Shown one piece after another: positions 42,836-53,896 of a stretch of 64,000 bases of DNA. A program made the translations under genes and the position numbers. The notes under the pieces were generated by a model. It was not told the DNA's origin. It was given only the letters and a program-made list of their open reading frames with translations, and searched no databases. The stretch lies in NCBI GenBank assembly GCA_023700805.1, contig JAMPYF010000013.1:1-64000 (forward strand), written 5' to 3'. The stretch comes from Sulfuritalea sp. (lineage in GTDB: Bacteria > Pseudomonadota > Gammaproteobacteria > Burkholderiales > Rhodocyclaceae). How positions within the stretch are numbered: position 1 is the stretch's first letter; each line of letters begins with the position of its first letter.

Positions 42836-45171
42836 CACGCCTTCTCCACGCTCAGAACCGCGGACATAGAACCCAGCGCGACGGTGGCGGCATGCGCCGC
42901 CGCGACGCGAACCACGCCGTCGGGCAGGCCGGCATCGAGCTGCACCGGCAACGTCACGCTCGCCGTGGCGCCAGCGCCAACTCTTGCCCGGTCGCCTGCC
43001 GCCAGACCGAGTTTCGCCAGCATCGCCGCATTCATGCGCGCGGCGGGCGCGGCGGCATCGGCCGCCAGTTGCAGCGCCGCAGCGCGCCGCACCAGCGGGT
43101 CGGCAAAATGGATGGGCACATCGGCCAGGCGTTCCAGGCCGCCGCCAGCTGCCGCCAGATTCAGGGGCACGGCGTCGATGCCGTTGTCGAGGCCGCCGAC
43201 GAATTCGGGCTGACCGCCCAGCGCTTCGGCACGCACATCCTCGCTGCTGTTGAATTCGAAACCGTTCAGGGCCAGCAGGTTGCCCAGCACGCGCAGCACC
43301 TTCCATGCCGGGCGCGTCTCGCCCAGAGGTTTGGCGGCGGCGTAGAAACTCTGCGCGCGGCCTTCGGTATTGACGAAGGTGCCCGAGGTTTCCGAGAAGG
43401 GCGAAACCGGCAGCAGTACCGCCGCATAGTCGAGCATGGCCTGCGACTTGAAGGGCGTCAGCACCACGGTGACAGCGGCCTTGCCGAGCGCGGCCAGCGC
43501 CTGGGCGCCGTCGGCGCAATCGAGTTCGGCTTCGGCGCCGAGCACCACATAAGCCTGACGCGGATCCTGCAACATCGCCGCAGCGTTGAGGCCGCCGGCG
43601 CCAGGCAGGGCCTTGGCGACATAGCCGCCGACACTGTTGGCCGCCTCGCCGAGGAAGCCGAAACTGCCGCCGAGGGCCGCGGCCAGTTGGCGGCCCAGCG
43701 CATGCAGCGTCGCCGCCTGCGGATGTTGCTGAGCGAAGTTGCCGAGCAGGACCCCTGCATTGCCACCGGAAACAAGGCTGGCGGCAATGGCTTTCGCCGT
43801 GTCGCCAGCGCCGACTTTGGCCAGCGCGGAATCTACCGCAACGCCCTTGAGGTCGGCGACTGCCTTCACCACTTCGGCCAGCATGGCCGGCAACTGGGAC
43901 GGCGCGACAATGGCGCGCGCCGCCAGCCTGATCAGCAGGTCGTCGTCCGCGCTGTGCAGGATGCTGACCTCCGCGCCCTGCTTGGCCGACTGGCGCAGGC
44001 GCTGGGCAATCAGGGGATGATCCTTGCGCAGGAAGGAGCCGACCACCAGCACGCGATCAAGACGGCCGATGTCGGCGATCTTCATGCCCAGCCAAGGGGC
44101 GCCGCGGCGCTTGCCATCGGCCGAGAAGTCGCTGTGGCGCAGGCGGAAATCGATGTTCTCACTGCCCAGGCCGCGCAGCAGTTTCTGCGCGAGGTACATT
44201 TCTTCCAGCGTCGCGTGCGGACTCAGCAGGCCGCCGACGGCCGCGCCGCCGTGGGTCTTGGCCACGTCGCGCAGCGCATGCGCGGCGTAATCGAGAGCGA
44301 CGCTCCAGGCGACTTCCTTCCACTCGCCCCCCTGCTTGACCATCGGCCGGGTCAGCCGTTCGGCCGAATTCAGGCCCTGGTAGGAGAAGCGCTCCTTGTC
44401 GCTGAGCCAGCATTCGTTGATGGCTTCGTTTTCCAGCGGCAGCACGCGCATCACGCGGTCGTGCTTGGTCTGCAGGATCAGGTTGCTGCCCAGGCCATCG
44501 TGCGGGCTCACCGACTTGCGCCGCGACAACTCCCAGGTGCGCGCCGAAAAACGGAAGGGCTTGGAGGTCAGCGCGCCGACCGGGCACAGGTCGATGATGT
44601 TGCCGGAGAGCTCGGTATCCACCGTCTTGCCGATGAAGGGCATGACCTCGGCGCGCTCGCCGCGGTAGGACTGGCCGAGTTCCATGAAACCGGCGATCTC
44701 GGCGGTGAAGCGGATGCAACGCGTGCAGTTGATGCAGCGAGTCATGTCGGTTGACACCAGCGGACCGAGATCCTTGTCGGGGACGACGCGCTTCTCTTCT
44801 TCGTACTTCGAGGCGGATTCGCCGTAGCCGACCGCGAGATCCTGCAACTGGCACTCGCCGCCCTGATCGCAGATCGGACAGTCCAGCGGATGGTTGATCA
44901 GCAGGAACTCCATCACCGCCTTCTGTGCCTTGACCGCAAGATCCGAGTGCGTGAACACCTTCATGCCGTTGGTGACCGGTGTGGCGCATGCCGGCATCGG
45001 CTTCGGCGCCTTTTCCACCTGGACCAGGCACATCCGGCAATTGGCCGCGATGGACAGTTTCTTGTGGTAGCAGAAATGCGGAATGTAAGTGCCGAGTTGG
45101 TGGGCCGCCTCGATGATGGTGCTGCCCTCGGCGACCTGCAGCGTCTTGCCGTCGATTTCGATTTCGACCAT
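42835..45171 (-). CDS. nuoG: NADH:quinone oxidoreductase subunit G
   Basis: A 778-aa Fe-S subunit. The N-terminal [2Fe-2S] domain has [24 protein letters not shown]; the His-Cys3 [4Fe-4S] motif is in [28 protein letters not shown] and the following [13 protein letters not shown] hold the third cluster set. A molybdopterin-type domain without cofactor motifs follows. Two copies of the 25-bp dispersed motif lie in this domain ([18 protein letters not shown]). The protein is otherwise the usual betaproteobacterial length. Confidence 0.97.
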   Translation of the reverse strand: MVEIEIDGKTLQVAEGSTIIEAAHQLGTYIPHFCYHKKLSIAANCRMCLVQVEKAPKPMPACATPVTNGMKVFTHSDLAVKAQKAVMEFLLINHPLDCPICDQGGECQLQDLAVGYGESASKYEEEKRVVPDKDLGPLVSTDMTRCINCTRCIRFTAEIAGFMELGQSYRGERAEVMPFIGKTVDTELSGNIIDLCPVGALTSKPFRFSARTWELSRRKSVSPHDGLGSNLILQTKHDRVMRVLPLENEAINECWLSDKERFSYQGLNSAERLTRPMVKQGGEWKEVAWSVALDYAAHALRDVAKTHGGAAVGGLLSPHATLEEMYLAQKLLRGLGSENIDFRLRHSDFSADGKRRGAPWLGMKIADIGRLDRVLVVGSFLRKDHPLIAQRLRQSAKQGAEVSILHSADDDLLIRLAARAIVAPSQLPAMLAEVVKAVADLKGVAVDSALAKVGAGDTAKAIAASLVSGGNAGVLLGNFAQQHPQAATLHALGRQLAAALGGSFGFLGEAANSVGGYVAKALPGAGGLNAAAMLQDPRQAYVVLGAEAELDCADGAQALAALGKAAVTVVLTPFKSQAMLDYAAVLLPVSPFSETSGTFVNTEGRAQSFYAAAKPLGETRPAWKVLRVLGNLLALNGFEFNSSEDVRAEALGGQPEFVGGLDNGIDAVPLNLAAAGGGLERLADVPIHFADPLVRRAAALQLAADAAAPAARMNAAMLAKLGLAAGDRARVGAGATASVTLPVQLDAGLPDGVVRVAAAHAATVALGSMSAVLSVEKA
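42961..42985 (-). repeat. 25-bp dispersed motif, copy 6 (in nuoG, C-terminal)
   Basis: Sense strand AAGAGTTGGCGCTGGCG then CCACGGCG, in frame as R-V-G-A-G-A-T-A in the late part of the protein. Confidence 0.75.
43795..43819 (-). repeat. 25-bp dispersed motif, copy 7 (in nuoG, central)
   Basis: Sense strand CAAAGTCGGCGCTGGCG then ACACGGCG, in frame as K-V-G-A-G-D-T-A. It is about 830 bp from copy 6 in the same gene. Confidence 0.7.
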
Positions 45172-46502
45172 CAGGCAGCTCCCGCTTTGAAGAAACCGCT
45201 GCCCATCTTCTGAACCTCAGGATCGACGAGACACTTCTTGTTCTCGATGTGATACTCGAATTCGCTCTTGAAATGCTTGATGAAGCTGCGCACCGGGAAG
45301 GCGGCGGCATCGGCCAGCGCACAAATAGTCTTGCCCATCATGTTGTCGGTCACGCGATTCAGCAGGTCGAGATCTTCGGCACGACCCTGGCCGTGCTCGA
45401 TACGATGCACGACGCGATACAGCCAGCCGCTGCCCTCGCGGCAAGGCGTGCATTGGCCGCAGGACTCTTCGTAGTAGAAATAGGACAGGCGCTCCAGCGC
45501 CTTGACCATGCACACCGTTTCGTCCATCACGATGACCGCTCCGGAGCCGAGCATGGAACCGGCCTTGGCGATCGAATCGTAGTCCATGGTGCAATCCATC
45601 ATCACGTCGGCGGGCAGCACCGGCGCCGACGAGCCGCCGGGAATCACCGCCTTGAGCTTGCGTCCGCCGCGCATGCCGCCGGCCATTTCGAGCAGCTTCG
45701 CGAAGGGCGTGCCCATCGGCACTTCATAGTTGCCCGGGCGATTGACGTGGCCCGACACCGAGAACAGCTTGGTGCCGCCGTTGTTGGGTTTGCCCAGATT
45801 GAGGTAAGCCTCGGCGCCCATGCCCAGAATGAAGGGAATTGCGGCAAAGGTCTCGGTGTTGTTGATCGTGGTCGGCTTGCCGTAAAGGCCGAAATTCGCC
45901 GGGAAGGGTGGCTTGTAGCGCGGCTGGCCCTTCTTGCCCTCGATGGATTCGAGCAGGCCGGTTTCCTCGCCGCAGATATAGGCGCCCCAGCCGTGATGCG
46001 CAAAGAGGTCGAAGCTGAAATCCGAACCGAGAATATTGTTGCCCAGATAGCCGGCGGCACGCGCCTGATCGAGAGCTTCCTCGAAACGCTGGTAGATTTC
46101 GAAAATCTCGCCGTGGATGTAGTTGTAACCGCGCTTGGCGCCCACCGCATAGCCGGCGATGATCATGCCCTCGATGGTCGAATGCGGGTCGAAGCGCAGC
46201 AGGTCGCGGTCCTTGAAGGTGCCCGGCTCGCCTTCGTCGGTGTTGCAGACGACATACTTCTCCGGCGCCGCCTTGGGCATGAAGCTCCACTTGAGACCGG
46301 TCGGGAAGCCCGCGCCGCCGCGACCGCGCAGAACGGACTTCTTGACCTCGGCGATCAGATCGTCCTGCGTCATCTTGCTCGACAGCACGCGCTTCAACTG
46401 GGCGTAACCGCCGCGCGCTTCGTAATCCTTGAGGCTCCAACCCGCGTCGCCCCTGGCCCAGCCGGTGGTCAGCAGCGGATTGATGGTATCGATCAGGGCC
46501 AT
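45171..46502 (-). CDS. nuoF: NADH:quinone oxidoreductase subunit F
   Basis: A 443-aa NADH-oxidising subunit. [17 protein letters not shown] is the FMN/NADH glycine loop, [16 protein letters not shown] contacts FMN, and [15 protein letters not shown] with a later Cys holds cluster N3. Its stop overlaps the nuoG start. Confidence 0.98.
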   Translation of the reverse strand: MALIDTINPLLTTGWARGDAGWSLKDYEARGGYAQLKRVLSSKMTQDDLIAEVKKSVLRGRGGAGFPTGLKWSFMPKAAPEKYVVCNTDEGEPGTFKDRDLLRFDPHSTIEGMIIAGYAVGAKRGYNYIHGEIFEIYQRFEEALDQARAAGYLGNNILGSDFSFDLFAHHGWGAYICGEETGLLESIEGKKGQPRYKPPFPANFGLYGKPTTINNTETFAAIPFILGMGAEAYLNLGKPNNGGTKLFSVSGHVNRPGNYEVPMGTPFAKLLEMAGGMRGGRKLKAVIPGGSSAPVLPADVMMDCTMDYDSIAKAGSMLGSGAVIVMDETVCMVKALERLSYFYYEESCGQCTPCREGSGWLYRVVHRIEHGQGRAEDLDLLNRVTDNMMGKTICALADAAAFPVRSFIKHFKSEFEYHIENKKCLVDPEVQKMGSGFFKAGAA

Positions 46503-46503
46503 C

Positions 46504-47007
46504 TTATTTGCACTCCGCCAACAGCGCGTCGATCTGTTCGGGCAGCATGAAGCTGCACATGCGCTTGTTGTTCACCAGCATCACCGGTGCATCGCCGCAG
46601 GCGCCCATGCACTCGCCTTCCTTCAAGGTGAACTTGCCGTCCGGAGTGGTCTCGTTGAAGTCGATGCCGAGCTTTTCCTTGACGTAATCGGCGGCATGAA
46701 CGCCTCCGGACAAGGCGCAAGGCAGATTGGTGCACACCGTCAGCTTGTACCTGCCGACCGGCTGCAGGTCGTACATGTTGTAGAAACTCGCCACCTCGTA
46801 AGCGGCGATCGGCGGCATGCCCAGATAGCCGGCAACGGCGGCGATGGTTTCCTTGGACAGCCAGCCTTTTTCGTCCTGGGCAATCACCAGCGCCGCCATG
46901 ACTGCGGACTGCTTCTGGTCTGCCGGGTACTTGGCCACTTCCCGATCGATCTTCTTCAGAGCTTCAGCGCTCAATTCGGGACTCAACAGGGTGTTCTGGG
47001 TATTCAT
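46504..47007 (-). CDS. nuoE: NADH:quinone oxidoreductase subunit E
   Basis: A 167-aa thioredoxin-like [2Fe-2S] subunit. Ligands are in [12 protein letters not shown] and [11 protein letters not shown]. It begins [20 protein letters not shown]. One base separates it from nuoF. Normal length. Confidence 0.98.
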   Translation of the reverse strand: MNTQNTLLSPELSAEALKKIDREVAKYPADQKQSAVMAALVIAQDEKGWLSKETIAAVAGYLGMPPIAAYEVASFYNMYDLQPVGRYKLTVCTNLPCALSGGVHAADYVKEKLGIDFNETTPDGKFTLKEGECMGACGDAPVMLVNNKRMCSFMLPEQIDALLAECK

Positions 47008-47012
47008 GCGGT

Positions 47013-48266
47013 CTATCTGTCAACGTCGCCAAGAACCAGGTCGATGGTGCCGATCACGGCAGTCGCGTCGGCCAGCATGTGGCCGCGACACATTTCATCC
47101 GTGGCGGCCAGGTGGGGAATTCCCGCGGTGTGCAGCTTGATGCGGTAGGGTTTGTTGGCGCCGTCGGAAACCGCCCAGACGCCCATCTCGCCCTTGGGGT
47201 GCTCGATCGCCACGTAGGCTTCGCCGGCCGGCACATGCATACCTTCGGAAAACAGCTTGAAGTGATGGATCAGCTCTTCCATGCTGCCCTTCATCTTCTC
47301 CCGCGACGGCGGCGCCACCTTGTGGTCGTCGATGATCACCGGCCCCGGATTCTTGCGCAGCCAGGCTATGCATTGCTTGATGATGCGGTTGGCCTGGAAC
47401 ATCTCCTCCATGCGCACCAGGTAGCGGTCATAGGTGTCGCCATTGACGCCGACAGGGATGTCGAAATCCATGCGGTCATACACTTCGTAGGGCTGCTTCT
47501 TGCGCAGGTCCCACTCGACGCCGGAACCGCGCAGCATCGCACCGCTGAAGCCGAGTTGCAGGGCACGCTCGGGGCTGACGACGCCGATACCGACGGTACG
47601 CTGCTTCCAGATGCGGTTGTCGGTCAGCAGCGTGTGGTACTCGCTGAGATAGACCGGAAAACGGTTGGTGAAGTCCTCAAGGAAATCGAGCAGCGAACCA
47701 CTGCGCGCCTCGTTGAGCTCCTTGACGGTCTGCGCATTCTTGAAGCGGTTTTCCTGATACTTCGGCATCTGATCCGGAAGATCGCGATAGACGCCGCCGG
47801 GCCGGTAATAGGCTTGGTGCATGCGGATGCCGCAGGTGGCTTCGAGCACGTCGAACAGATCCTCGCGCTCGCGGAACGTATACAGCACCATGGTCATGGC
47901 GCCGATATCGAGCGCATGGGTGCCGATGTTGAGCAGGTGATTCTTGATTCGCGCGATCTCGTCGAACATGACGCGGATGTACTGGGCGCGGATCGGCACC
48001 TCGATGCCCAGCAGTCGCTCGACCGCGAGGCAGTAGGCATGCTCGCTGGGAATCATCGACGTGTAGTCGAGGCGATCCAGGTAAGGCAGGGTCTGCAGCC
48101 AGGTGCGGGTTTCCGCCAGCTTCTCGGTGCCGCGATGCAGCAGACCGATGTGCGGATCGGCCCGTACCACGACCTCGCCATCGAGTTCCAGCACCAGGCG
48201 CAGCACACCGTGCGCAGCCGGATGCTGGGGACCAAAGTTGAGGGTGTAATTCTTGATGTCAGCCAC
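47013..48266 (-). CDS. nuoD: NADH:quinone oxidoreductase subunit D
   Basis: A 417-aa subunit homologous to NiFe hydrogenase large subunits. [19 protein letters not shown] at the N-terminus forms the quinone-site beta-hairpin and ends in VLGDVDR as usual. It overlaps nuoC by 8 bp and lies 5 bp before nuoE. Confidence 0.98.
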   Translation of the reverse strand: MADIKNYTLNFGPQHPAAHGVLRLVLELDGEVVVRADPHIGLLHRGTEKLAETRTWLQTLPYLDRLDYTSMIPSEHAYCLAVERLLGIEVPIRAQYIRVMFDEIARIKNHLLNIGTHALDIGAMTMVLYTFREREDLFDVLEATCGIRMHQAYYRPGGVYRDLPDQMPKYQENRFKNAQTVKELNEARSGSLLDFLEDFTNRFPVYLSEYHTLLTDNRIWKQRTVGIGVVSPERALQLGFSGAMLRGSGVEWDLRKKQPYEVYDRMDFDIPVGVNGDTYDRYLVRMEEMFQANRIIKQCIAWLRKNPGPVIIDDHKVAPPSREKMKGSMEELIHHFKLFSEGMHVPAGEAYVAIEHPKGEMGVWAVSDGANKPYRIKLHTAGIPHLAATDEMCRGHMLADATAVIGTIDLVLGDVDR

Positions 48267-48861
48267 GGCCGCCGCCTTTTCCGTAGTTTTCCTCGCGCAC
48301 GATGCGCGGCGTCACTTCGCGCGGTTCGATCGTCACCGGCTGATAGATCACGCGCTTCTGCTCCGGGTCGTAACGCATCTCGACATAGCCCGAAATCGGG
48401 AAATCCTTGCGGAAGGGATGGCCGACGAAACCATAGTCGGTCAGGATGCGGCGCAGGTCCGGATGGCCCTCGAAGTGGATGCCGAACAGATCAAAGGCTT
48501 CGCGCTCGTACCAGTTGGCCACATTCCAGATATCGACCACGGATTCCAGCACCGGAAACTCGTCATCGGTTGCAAATGCCTTGACGCGCAGTCGCCAGTT
48601 ATGGGTGAGCGACAAGAGTTGACTGACTGCCGCGAAGCGCTTGCCCTGGTAGCCGGTATATTCGGAATAGTCGATACCGCTGAGATCCATCAATTGCTCG
48701 AAGCGGAAGGCCGGATCGTCACGCAACTGACGCATGACTTCGTGGTAATTTTGTGCCGGAACTGCTACCGTCAGTTCGCCCAGGGCGAGCACCGGTTCAC
48801 CGATGCGCTCGCCGAAAGTTTCCTGCAATTGCCGGCTCAGACGTTCGAGTTTCGCGCTCAT
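48259..48861 (-). CDS. nuoC: NADH:quinone oxidoreductase subunit C
   Basis: A 200-aa subunit from ATG 48861 ([11 protein letters not shown]). ERE.(Y/F)DLFG, here [20 protein letters not shown], is diagnostic, followed by [17 protein letters not shown]. NuoC and NuoD are separate proteins, as in most betaproteobacteria. The longer upstream frame over nuoB is false. Confidence 0.98.
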   Translation of the reverse strand: MSAKLERLSRQLQETFGERIGEPVLALGELTVAVPAQNYHEVMRQLRDDPAFRFEQLMDLSGIDYSEYTGYQGKRFAAVSQLLSLTHNWRLRVKAFATDDEFPVLESVVDIWNVANWYEREAFDLFGIHFEGHPDLRRILTDYGFVGHPFRKDFPISGYVEMRYDPEQKRVIYQPVTIEPREVTPRIVREENYGKGGGRG

Positions 48862-48875
48862 GAGTTTGGCCCGGA

Positions 48876-49352
48876 TCAGCGGGCAATGGTGGTAGTGCGG
48901 CGGATCTTGCTCTGCAACTGGATCAGCCCGTACAGCAAGGCTTCCGCCGTCGGCGGGCAACCCGGCACATAGACATCGACGGGCACGATGCGGTCCACCC
49001 CGCGCACCACCGAATACGAGTAATGGTAGTAGCCGCCGCCATTGGCGCACGACCCCATCGACAGCACCCAGCGCGGTTCGGCCATCTGGTCGTAAACCTT
49101 GCGCAGTGCCGGCGCCATCTTGTTGGTCAGCGTGCCGGCGACAATCATCACGTCGCTTTGCCGCGGACTCGGGCGGAACACGATGCCGAAGCGATCGAGG
49201 TCGTAGCGCGAGCAACCGGCGTGGATCATTTCAATCGCACAACAGGCCAGGCCGAAAGTCATCGGCCACATCGAACCGGTGCGCGTCCAGTTGATGATCT
49301 TGTCCAGCGACGTGGTGACGAAGCCTTCCTGCAGAACGCCTTCGATGCTCAT
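48876..49352 (-). CDS. nuoB: NADH:quinone oxidoreductase subunit B
   Basis: A 158-aa subunit holding cluster N2. Adjacent ligands are in GLACCAIEM, others in [10 protein letters not shown] and [11 protein letters not shown]. Start at 49352 ([10 protein letters not shown]) fits the family length. Confidence 0.98.
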   Translation of the reverse strand: MSIEGVLQEGFVTTSLDKIINWTRTGSMWPMTFGLACCAIEMIHAGCSRYDLDRFGIVFRPSPRQSDVMIVAGTLTNKMAPALRKVYDQMAEPRWVLSMGSCANGGGYYHYSYSVVRGVDRIVPVDVYVPGCPPTAEALLYGLIQLQSKIRRTTTIAR

Positions 49353-49374
49353 GCGCTGAAGTCCTTGATCCCGT

Positions 49375-49749
49375 TCATTCCCAATCCAGCGCTCCCTTGG
49401 CCCACGCGTAGACGTAGCCGACAACGAGGATACCGATAAACACGAACATCTCGACGAATCCGAACAGCTTCACCGCGTCGGTATTGACGATCTCCTTGAA
49501 GATCGTCGCCCAGGGGAAAAGGAAAGCGATTTCGAGATCGAAGAGGATGAAGAGAATGGCGATCAGGTAGTAGCGCACATCGAACTTCATGCGCGCATCT
49601 TCGAAGGGAGCGAAACCGCATTCGAAGGCCGAAAGCTTTTCGCTGTCCGGACGATTGGGTGCAATCAGCCAACCGAGGAGGATGGGTGCGCAACCGAAAG
49701 CGAGGCCCACCAAAATAAAGACAAGAATCGGGAAGTAATTATCCAGCAT
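49375..49749 (-). CDS. nuoA: NADH:quinone oxidoreductase subunit A
   Basis: A 124-aa, three-helix subunit and first gene of the operon. [21 protein letters not shown] (residues about 34-54) contains the conserved Cys near the quinone site, followed by [20 protein letters not shown]. It lies about 110 bp downstream of tRNA-Leu, on the same strand. Confidence 0.98.
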   Translation of the reverse strand: MLDNYFPILVFILVGLAFGCAPILLGWLIAPNRPDSEKLSAFECGFAPFEDARMKFDVRYYLIAILFILFDLEIAFLFPWATIFKEIVNTDAVKLFGFVEMFVFIGILVVGYVYAWAKGALDWE

Positions 49750-49860
49750 TTGGGTGGGACGGCCACTTCACTTGTTGGTTTCGGCCGGCCAACCTGCAAT
49801 CCTTCGCAGGGGGACCGGCACACGACTGCCTTTTTGCTGCCTTGCTTGCTGCTTTTTTAC

Positions 49861-49945
49861 TGGTGCCGACGGTGAGACTCGAACTCACACAGCTTGCGCC
49901 ACTACCCCCTCAAGATAGCGTGTCTACCAATTTCACCACGTCGGC
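49861..49945 (-). tRNA. tRNA-Leu (anticodon GAG)
   Basis: An 85-nt class II tRNA. Acceptor GCCGACG pairs with CGTCGGC; the D-arm contains GTGAAATTGGTAGACAC; the anticodon stem CTATC/GGTAG encloses the loop TTGAGGG with GAG; a variable arm precedes GTTCGAGTC; the CCA end is encoded (49861-49863). Located between secG and nuoA, as in many betaproteobacteria. Confidence 0.95.
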
Positions 49946-50042
49946 AATTTCGTTACTGCGGGAGCGGCGCGAATTATATAACAAGCCATTGACTGGTTCG
50001 TGCGCCGCAACAAAAAAATCTATGGCCGTTGAGGCCTGAAGC

Positions 50043-50396
50043 TTATTTCGGAATGTCCTTGGCCTTCGAGTCCGCTGCCGCCGGCGTCTGCGCCGGCGTC
50101 GCGGGAGCGGTCTGGGCGGCGGGCGCCGAATCCATCACGCTGCCTGACACCGTGGGGCGCGCGGTGGCGATGTAGGAAAGCGCAAGGCTGGTCAGGAAGA
50201 ACACCACCGCAAGTGCCGCAGTCACGCGCGACAGGAAATTCGCCGACCCCGTGGCGCCGAACAGGCTGCCCGAGGCACCGCTGCCGAAAGCCGCGCCCAT
50301 GTCGGCGCCCTTGCCATGCTGCAGCAGCACGAAGCCGATGACGCTCAGACCGGCGATGATATGCACGGTCAGAATCACGGTATGCATCAAGTCCAT
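50043..50396 (-). CDS. secG: Preprotein translocase subunit SecG
   Basis: A 117-aa protein with two membrane helices. The first (TVILTVHIIAGLSVIGFVLL) leads to QHGKGADMGAAFGSGASGSLFG, the SecG signature (positions about 26-47), then ANFLSRVTAALAVVFFLTSL. A C-terminal Ala/Pro-rich tail is typical of betaproteobacterial SecG. It is 29 bp after tpiA. Confidence 0.97.
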   Translation of the reverse strand: MDLMHTVILTVHIIAGLSVIGFVLLQHGKGADMGAAFGSGASGSLFGATGSANFLSRVTAALAVVFFLTSLALSYIATARPTVSGSVMDSAPAAQTAPATPAQTPAAADSKAKDIPK

Positions 50397-50425
50397 GAGA
50401 ACCTCTTCAAATCTCTAAATTACGT

Positions 50426-51169
50426 TCAGGCAGCGGCGCAAATGGCGAGGAAATCCGCTGCCACCAGGGAAGCGCCGCCGATGAGTCCGCCATCGATATC
50501 GGCCTGGCCGAAGAGTTCGGCCGCATTGTTGGCCTTGACGCTGCCGCCATAGAGGATGCGCAGACCGGCGGCGACATCCTTGCTGTCGCGCGCGAAGCGT
50601 GCGCGAATCTGGGCATGAACCTCCTGCGCCTGCTGCGGCGAGGCGGTGCGTCCGGTGCCGATCGCCCATACCGGCTCATAGGCGACGACGGCGCGGGCAA
50701 AGGCGTCAATGCCATTCGTTTCAAGAACTGCGTCGATCTGCCGCGTCACCACCTCGCCGGTGATGCCCGCCTCGCGCTCCGCCAGCGATTCGCCGACGCA
50801 CAACACCGGAATCAGCCCGGCCTTTTGCGCTGCGGCAAACTTGGCCGCAACGACGGCATCGGTGTCGCCGAAAAACGAGCGGCGTTCGGAATGGCCGACG
50901 AGGACATAGCGGCAGGCAAAATCCGCCAGCATCGCCCCGCTCACCTCGCCGGTCCAGGCCCCCTGGGCATGTTCGGAGACATCCTGGGCGCCCCAGGCCA
51001 CGCTGCTGCCGGCGAGCGCGGCTTGCGCCTGAGCCAGATAGGGGTAAGGCACGCAGACAGCCACCTCGCCGCGGCCTTTGGCGCCGTCGCGTACGGCTTG
51101 CAGCAGTCCCGCATTGGTGGCGAGACCGCCATGCATTTTCCAGTTTCCGGCAACGAGTTTGGTGCGCAT
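50426..51169 (-). CDS. tpiA: Triose-phosphate isomerase
   Basis: A 247-aa glycolytic enzyme. LVAGNWKMHG holds the catalytic Lys, VLVGHSERR the electrophile His, and AYEPVWAIGTG the catalytic Glu and loop 6. GGSVKANNA binds phosphate. It interconverts DHAP and GAP. Normal length. First gene of the tpiA-secG-tRNA-nuo arrangement. Confidence 0.98.
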   Translation of the reverse strand: MRTKLVAGNWKMHGGLATNAGLLQAVRDGAKGRGEVAVCVPYPYLAQAQAALAGSSVAWGAQDVSEHAQGAWTGEVSGAMLADFACRYVLVGHSERRSFFGDTDAVVAAKFAAAQKAGLIPVLCVGESLAEREAGITGEVVTRQIDAVLETNGIDAFARAVVAYEPVWAIGTGRTASPQQAQEVHAQIRARFARDSKDVAAGLRILYGGSVKANNAAELFGQADIDGGLIGGASLVAADFLAICAAA

Positions 51170-51201
51170 GATGACAAGTTTGGGGCTACACGAAGCCCGC
51201 G

Positions 51202-51231
51202 ATTATAACGGCTGCGCGGCGCGAATGCCAG
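51202..51231 (-). promoter_or_regulatory. Probable tpiA promoter
   Basis: On the minus strand a perfect TATAAT (51202-51207) has CTGGCA (51226-51231) 18 bp upstream as -35. The predicted start of transcription is about 25-30 bp before the tpiA ATG. Prediction from consensus only. Confidence 0.5.
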
Positions 51232-51308
51232 ACCGCGAACAGCTTCCGAACGCGGGCATGGCCGCGCGACAACCGGGCGATACGCTGAGCCCAAGTCCAG
51301 CCGGGGCT

Positions 51309-51326
51309 GGTTGACTCAAGTCAACC
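51309..51326 (+). promoter_or_regulatory. FNR/ANR-type box upstream of frdA
   Basis: GGTTGACTCAAGTCAACC is a perfect palindrome whose core (51311-51324) fits TTGAY-N4-RTCAA. A -10-like GATACT lies at 51346-51351; if transcription starts near 51359 the box is centred at about -41.5, the class II activator position. ATG of frdA follows at 51390. Confidence 0.75.
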
Positions 51327-51389
51327 GCGTCAAGAACAAAGCGTCGATACTATCGCCCCAAGAACAACGAATCCTCCGCAGGTGGCCCA

Positions 51390-53147
51390 ATGGAAACCAT
51401 ATCGACCGATGTTGCAATCATAGGTGCAGGAGGTGCCGGGCTGCGTGCCGCGATCGCCCTCGCCGAAACCGACCCGAAACTGCGCATCGCGCTGATCTCG
51501 AAGGTGTATCCGATGCGCAGCCACACCTGTGCCGCGGAAGGCGGCGCCGCCGGCGTGATCAAGCCCGACGACAGTTTCGACATGCACTTCGACGATACCG
51601 TGGGCGGCGGCGACTGGCTCTCGGACCAGGACTGCGTCGAATACTTCATCCACGAAGCACCCAAGGAATTGATGCAACTGGAGCACTGGGGCTGCCCCTG
51701 GAACCGCGAAGCCGACGGTTCGGTGGCGGTGCGGCCCTTCGGCGGCATGAAGAAGCAAAGAACCTGGTTCGCCGCCGACAAGTCGGGTTTCCATATCCTG
51801 CACACGCTGTTCCAGACCTCGCTGCAGTTCCCCTCGATCAGCCGCTACGACGAGTATTACGCGCTCGACCTGCTGGTCGATGAGGGTCGTTGCCAGGGCG
51901 TCACCGCCATGGAAATGCGCAGCGGCGAGCTGCGCCAGTTCCACGCCAAGGCCGTGATCATTGCCGGCGGCGGCGCCGGCCGCATGTTCCCCTTCTCCAC
52001 CAACGGCGCGATCAAGACCGGCGACGGCATGGCCATGGCCTACCGCGCCGGCGTACCGCTGAAGGACATGGAGTTCGTCCAGTACCACCCGACCGGTCTG
52101 CCCAACACCGGCAGCCTGCTGACCGAAGCCTGCCGCGGCGAAGGCGGCATCCTGGTGAACAAGCACGGACGCCGCTACCTGGCGGACTACGGCATGGGCC
52201 CGGAGACACCGGTCGGCCAGCCGCAGCTCAAGACCATGGAACTCGGACCGCGCGACCGCGTCAGCCAGGCCTACTGGCACGAATTGCAAAAGGGCAATAC
52301 CGTCACCACGCAGTGGGGCGAATGCGTGCTGCTCGACATGCGCCACCTCGGCGAAAAGAAGATCAACGAACGCCTGCCCCTGGTGCGCGAACTGGCCGAA
52401 GCCTACCTCGGCGTCGATATCGTCAAGGAAGCCGTGCCGATCCGCCCCGTGGTGCATTACATGATGGGCGGCATCTCGACCAACACCGCAGCCGCCACTC
52501 CATTGCCCGGCCTGTTCGCCGCCGGCGAATGCGCCTGCGTCAGCTTGAACGGCGCCAACCGGCTGGGTTCGAACTCGCTGGTCGAACTGCTGGTGTTCGG
52601 CCGCCGCGCCGCGCTCTCCGCCGCCGAGCACGTGCAGGGCCTGCCGGCCGCCAATGCCGCCGCGCTGAACGCCCAGGCCGAAAAGACCCAGCAGCGCATC
52701 GGCGAACTCTTCTCGCGCACCGACGGCAGCGAATCGATGTCCGGCCTGCGCAAGGAGATGCAGCTGACGATGGAAAAGAACGTAGGCATCTACCGGACCG
52801 AAGAAGGCCTGCAGGAGGGCGTCAACAAGATTCACGAGCTGCGCCAGCGCTACCGCCGCGTCAAGCTCACCGACAAGTCCAGCGTCTTCAACACCGACCT
52901 GTTCCAGGCACTCGAACTCGGCTCCATGCTCGACTGCGCCGAAGCCGTGACGGTCGGCGCACTGGCGCGCAAGGAATCGCGCGGCGCGCACCAGCGCCTC
53001 GATTACGTGGAACGCGACGACAAGAATTACCTGCGCCACACCATGGTCCATCACCAGGGCATGGATTCGCCGCGCGTCGACTACCTCGATGTGGTGATCA
53101 CCAAATCACCGCCGGGCGTGCGCGATTACTCGGGAGACCACAAATGA
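51390..53147 (+). CDS. frdA: Fumarate reductase flavoprotein subunit
   Basis: A 585-aa FAD subunit. N-terminal IIGAGGAGLRAAIALAE binds FAD; MRSHTCAAEGGAAGV contains the His expected to bind FAD covalently; FVQYHPTGL and LTEACRGEGG line the active site; HYMMGGI is near the C-terminal catalytic region. Enzymes of this family reduce fumarate to succinate or the reverse. The two short anchor genes downstream match FrdC/FrdD rather than SdhC/SdhD, and the FNR-type box upstream supports anaerobic fumarate reduction. Stop overlaps frdB (ATGA). Confidence 0.93.
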   Translation: METISTDVAIIGAGGAGLRAAIALAETDPKLRIALISKVYPMRSHTCAAEGGAAGVIKPDDSFDMHFDDTVGGGDWLSDQDCVEYFIHEAPKELMQLEHWGCPWNREADGSVAVRPFGGMKKQRTWFAADKSGFHILHTLFQTSLQFPSISRYDEYYALDLLVDEGRCQGVTAMEMRSGELRQFHAKAVIIAGGGAGRMFPFSTNGAIKTGDGMAMAYRAGVPLKDMEFVQYHPTGLPNTGSLLTEACRGEGGILVNKHGRRYLADYGMGPETPVGQPQLKTMELGPRDRVSQAYWHELQKGNTVTTQWGECVLLDMRHLGEKKINERLPLVRELAEAYLGVDIVKEAVPIRPVVHYMMGGISTNTAAATPLPGLFAAGECACVSLNGANRLGSNSLVELLVFGRRAALSAAEHVQGLPAANAAALNAQAEKTQQRIGELFSRTDGSESMSGLRKEMQLTMEKNVGIYRTEEGLQEGVNKIHELRQRYRRVKLTDKSSVFNTDLFQALELGSMLDCAEAVTVGALARKESRGAHQRLDYVERDDKNYLRHTMVHHQGMDSPRVDYLDVVITKSPPGVRDYSGDHK

Positions 53148-53896
53148 CGCCACTGAAAGAGCGCCTGGTCCAGCTGGAAGTCCTGCGCTACAACCCGGAC
53201 ACCGACACCGAAGCGCACTTCCAGCGCTATGAGGTGGTCTGCCAGGAAGAATGGGTGGTGCTCGATGCCCTCAACAAGGTCAAGGCCGACATCGACCCCA
53301 CGCTCAACTATCGCTGGTCCTGCCACATGGCGGTCTGCGGCAGCTGCGGCATGATGATCAACGGCGAACCGAAGCTGTCCTGCCATGCCTTCCTGCGCGA
53401 CTACGAAGGTGTGATCCGGGTCGAGCCGCTGGCGCATTTCCCGGTCGAACGCGACCTCGTCACCGCGCCCGACGACTTCATGGAAAAGCTCAAGCGCGTC
53501 AAGCCCTACATGATCCCGAAGGAAAAGAAGCCGATCAGCGAGGGCGAGTACAAGCAGACGCCGGCGCAGCTCATGAAGTTCCGCCAGTATTCGATGTGCA
53601 TCAACTGCATGCTGTGCTACGCCGCCTGCCCGCAGTACGGGTTGACGCCGAGCTTCATCGGCCCGGCGGCGCTGACCCTGGCCCATCGCTACAACCAGGA
53701 TTCGCGCGACGGCGGGCGGGCGGAGCGGCAGGAAGTGGTCGCCACCCACGAAGGCGTCTGGGAATGCACCTTCGTCGGCGCCTGCTCCGAGGTTTGTCCG
53801 GCCCAGGTGGACCCGGCCAGCGCGCTGCAGCAGATGAAGATCACCAGTTCGCTCGACTGGATCGTCGAGCACCTGATTCCGGGAGGAAAACCATGA
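53144..53896 (+). CDS. frdB: Fumarate reductase iron-sulfur subunit
   Basis: A 250-aa subunit. [2Fe-2S] ligands in SCHMAVCGSCGMMINGEPKL plus the next SC; [4Fe-4S] ligands in CINCMLCYAACPQYG; [3Fe-4S] pattern in CTFVGACSEVCP. It relays electrons between quinol and FrdA. Overlaps by four bases both frdA and frdC. Confidence 0.95.
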   Translation: MTPLKERLVQLEVLRYNPDTDTEAHFQRYEVVCQEEWVVLDALNKVKADIDPTLNYRWSCHMAVCGSCGMMINGEPKLSCHAFLRDYEGVIRVEPLAHFPVERDLVTAPDDFMEKLKRVKPYMIPKEKKPISEGEYKQTPAQLMKFRQYSMCINCMLCYAACPQYGLTPSFIGPAALTLAHRYNQDSRDGGRAERQEVVATHEGVWECTFVGACSEVCPAQVDPASALQQMKITSSLDWIVEHLIPGGKP

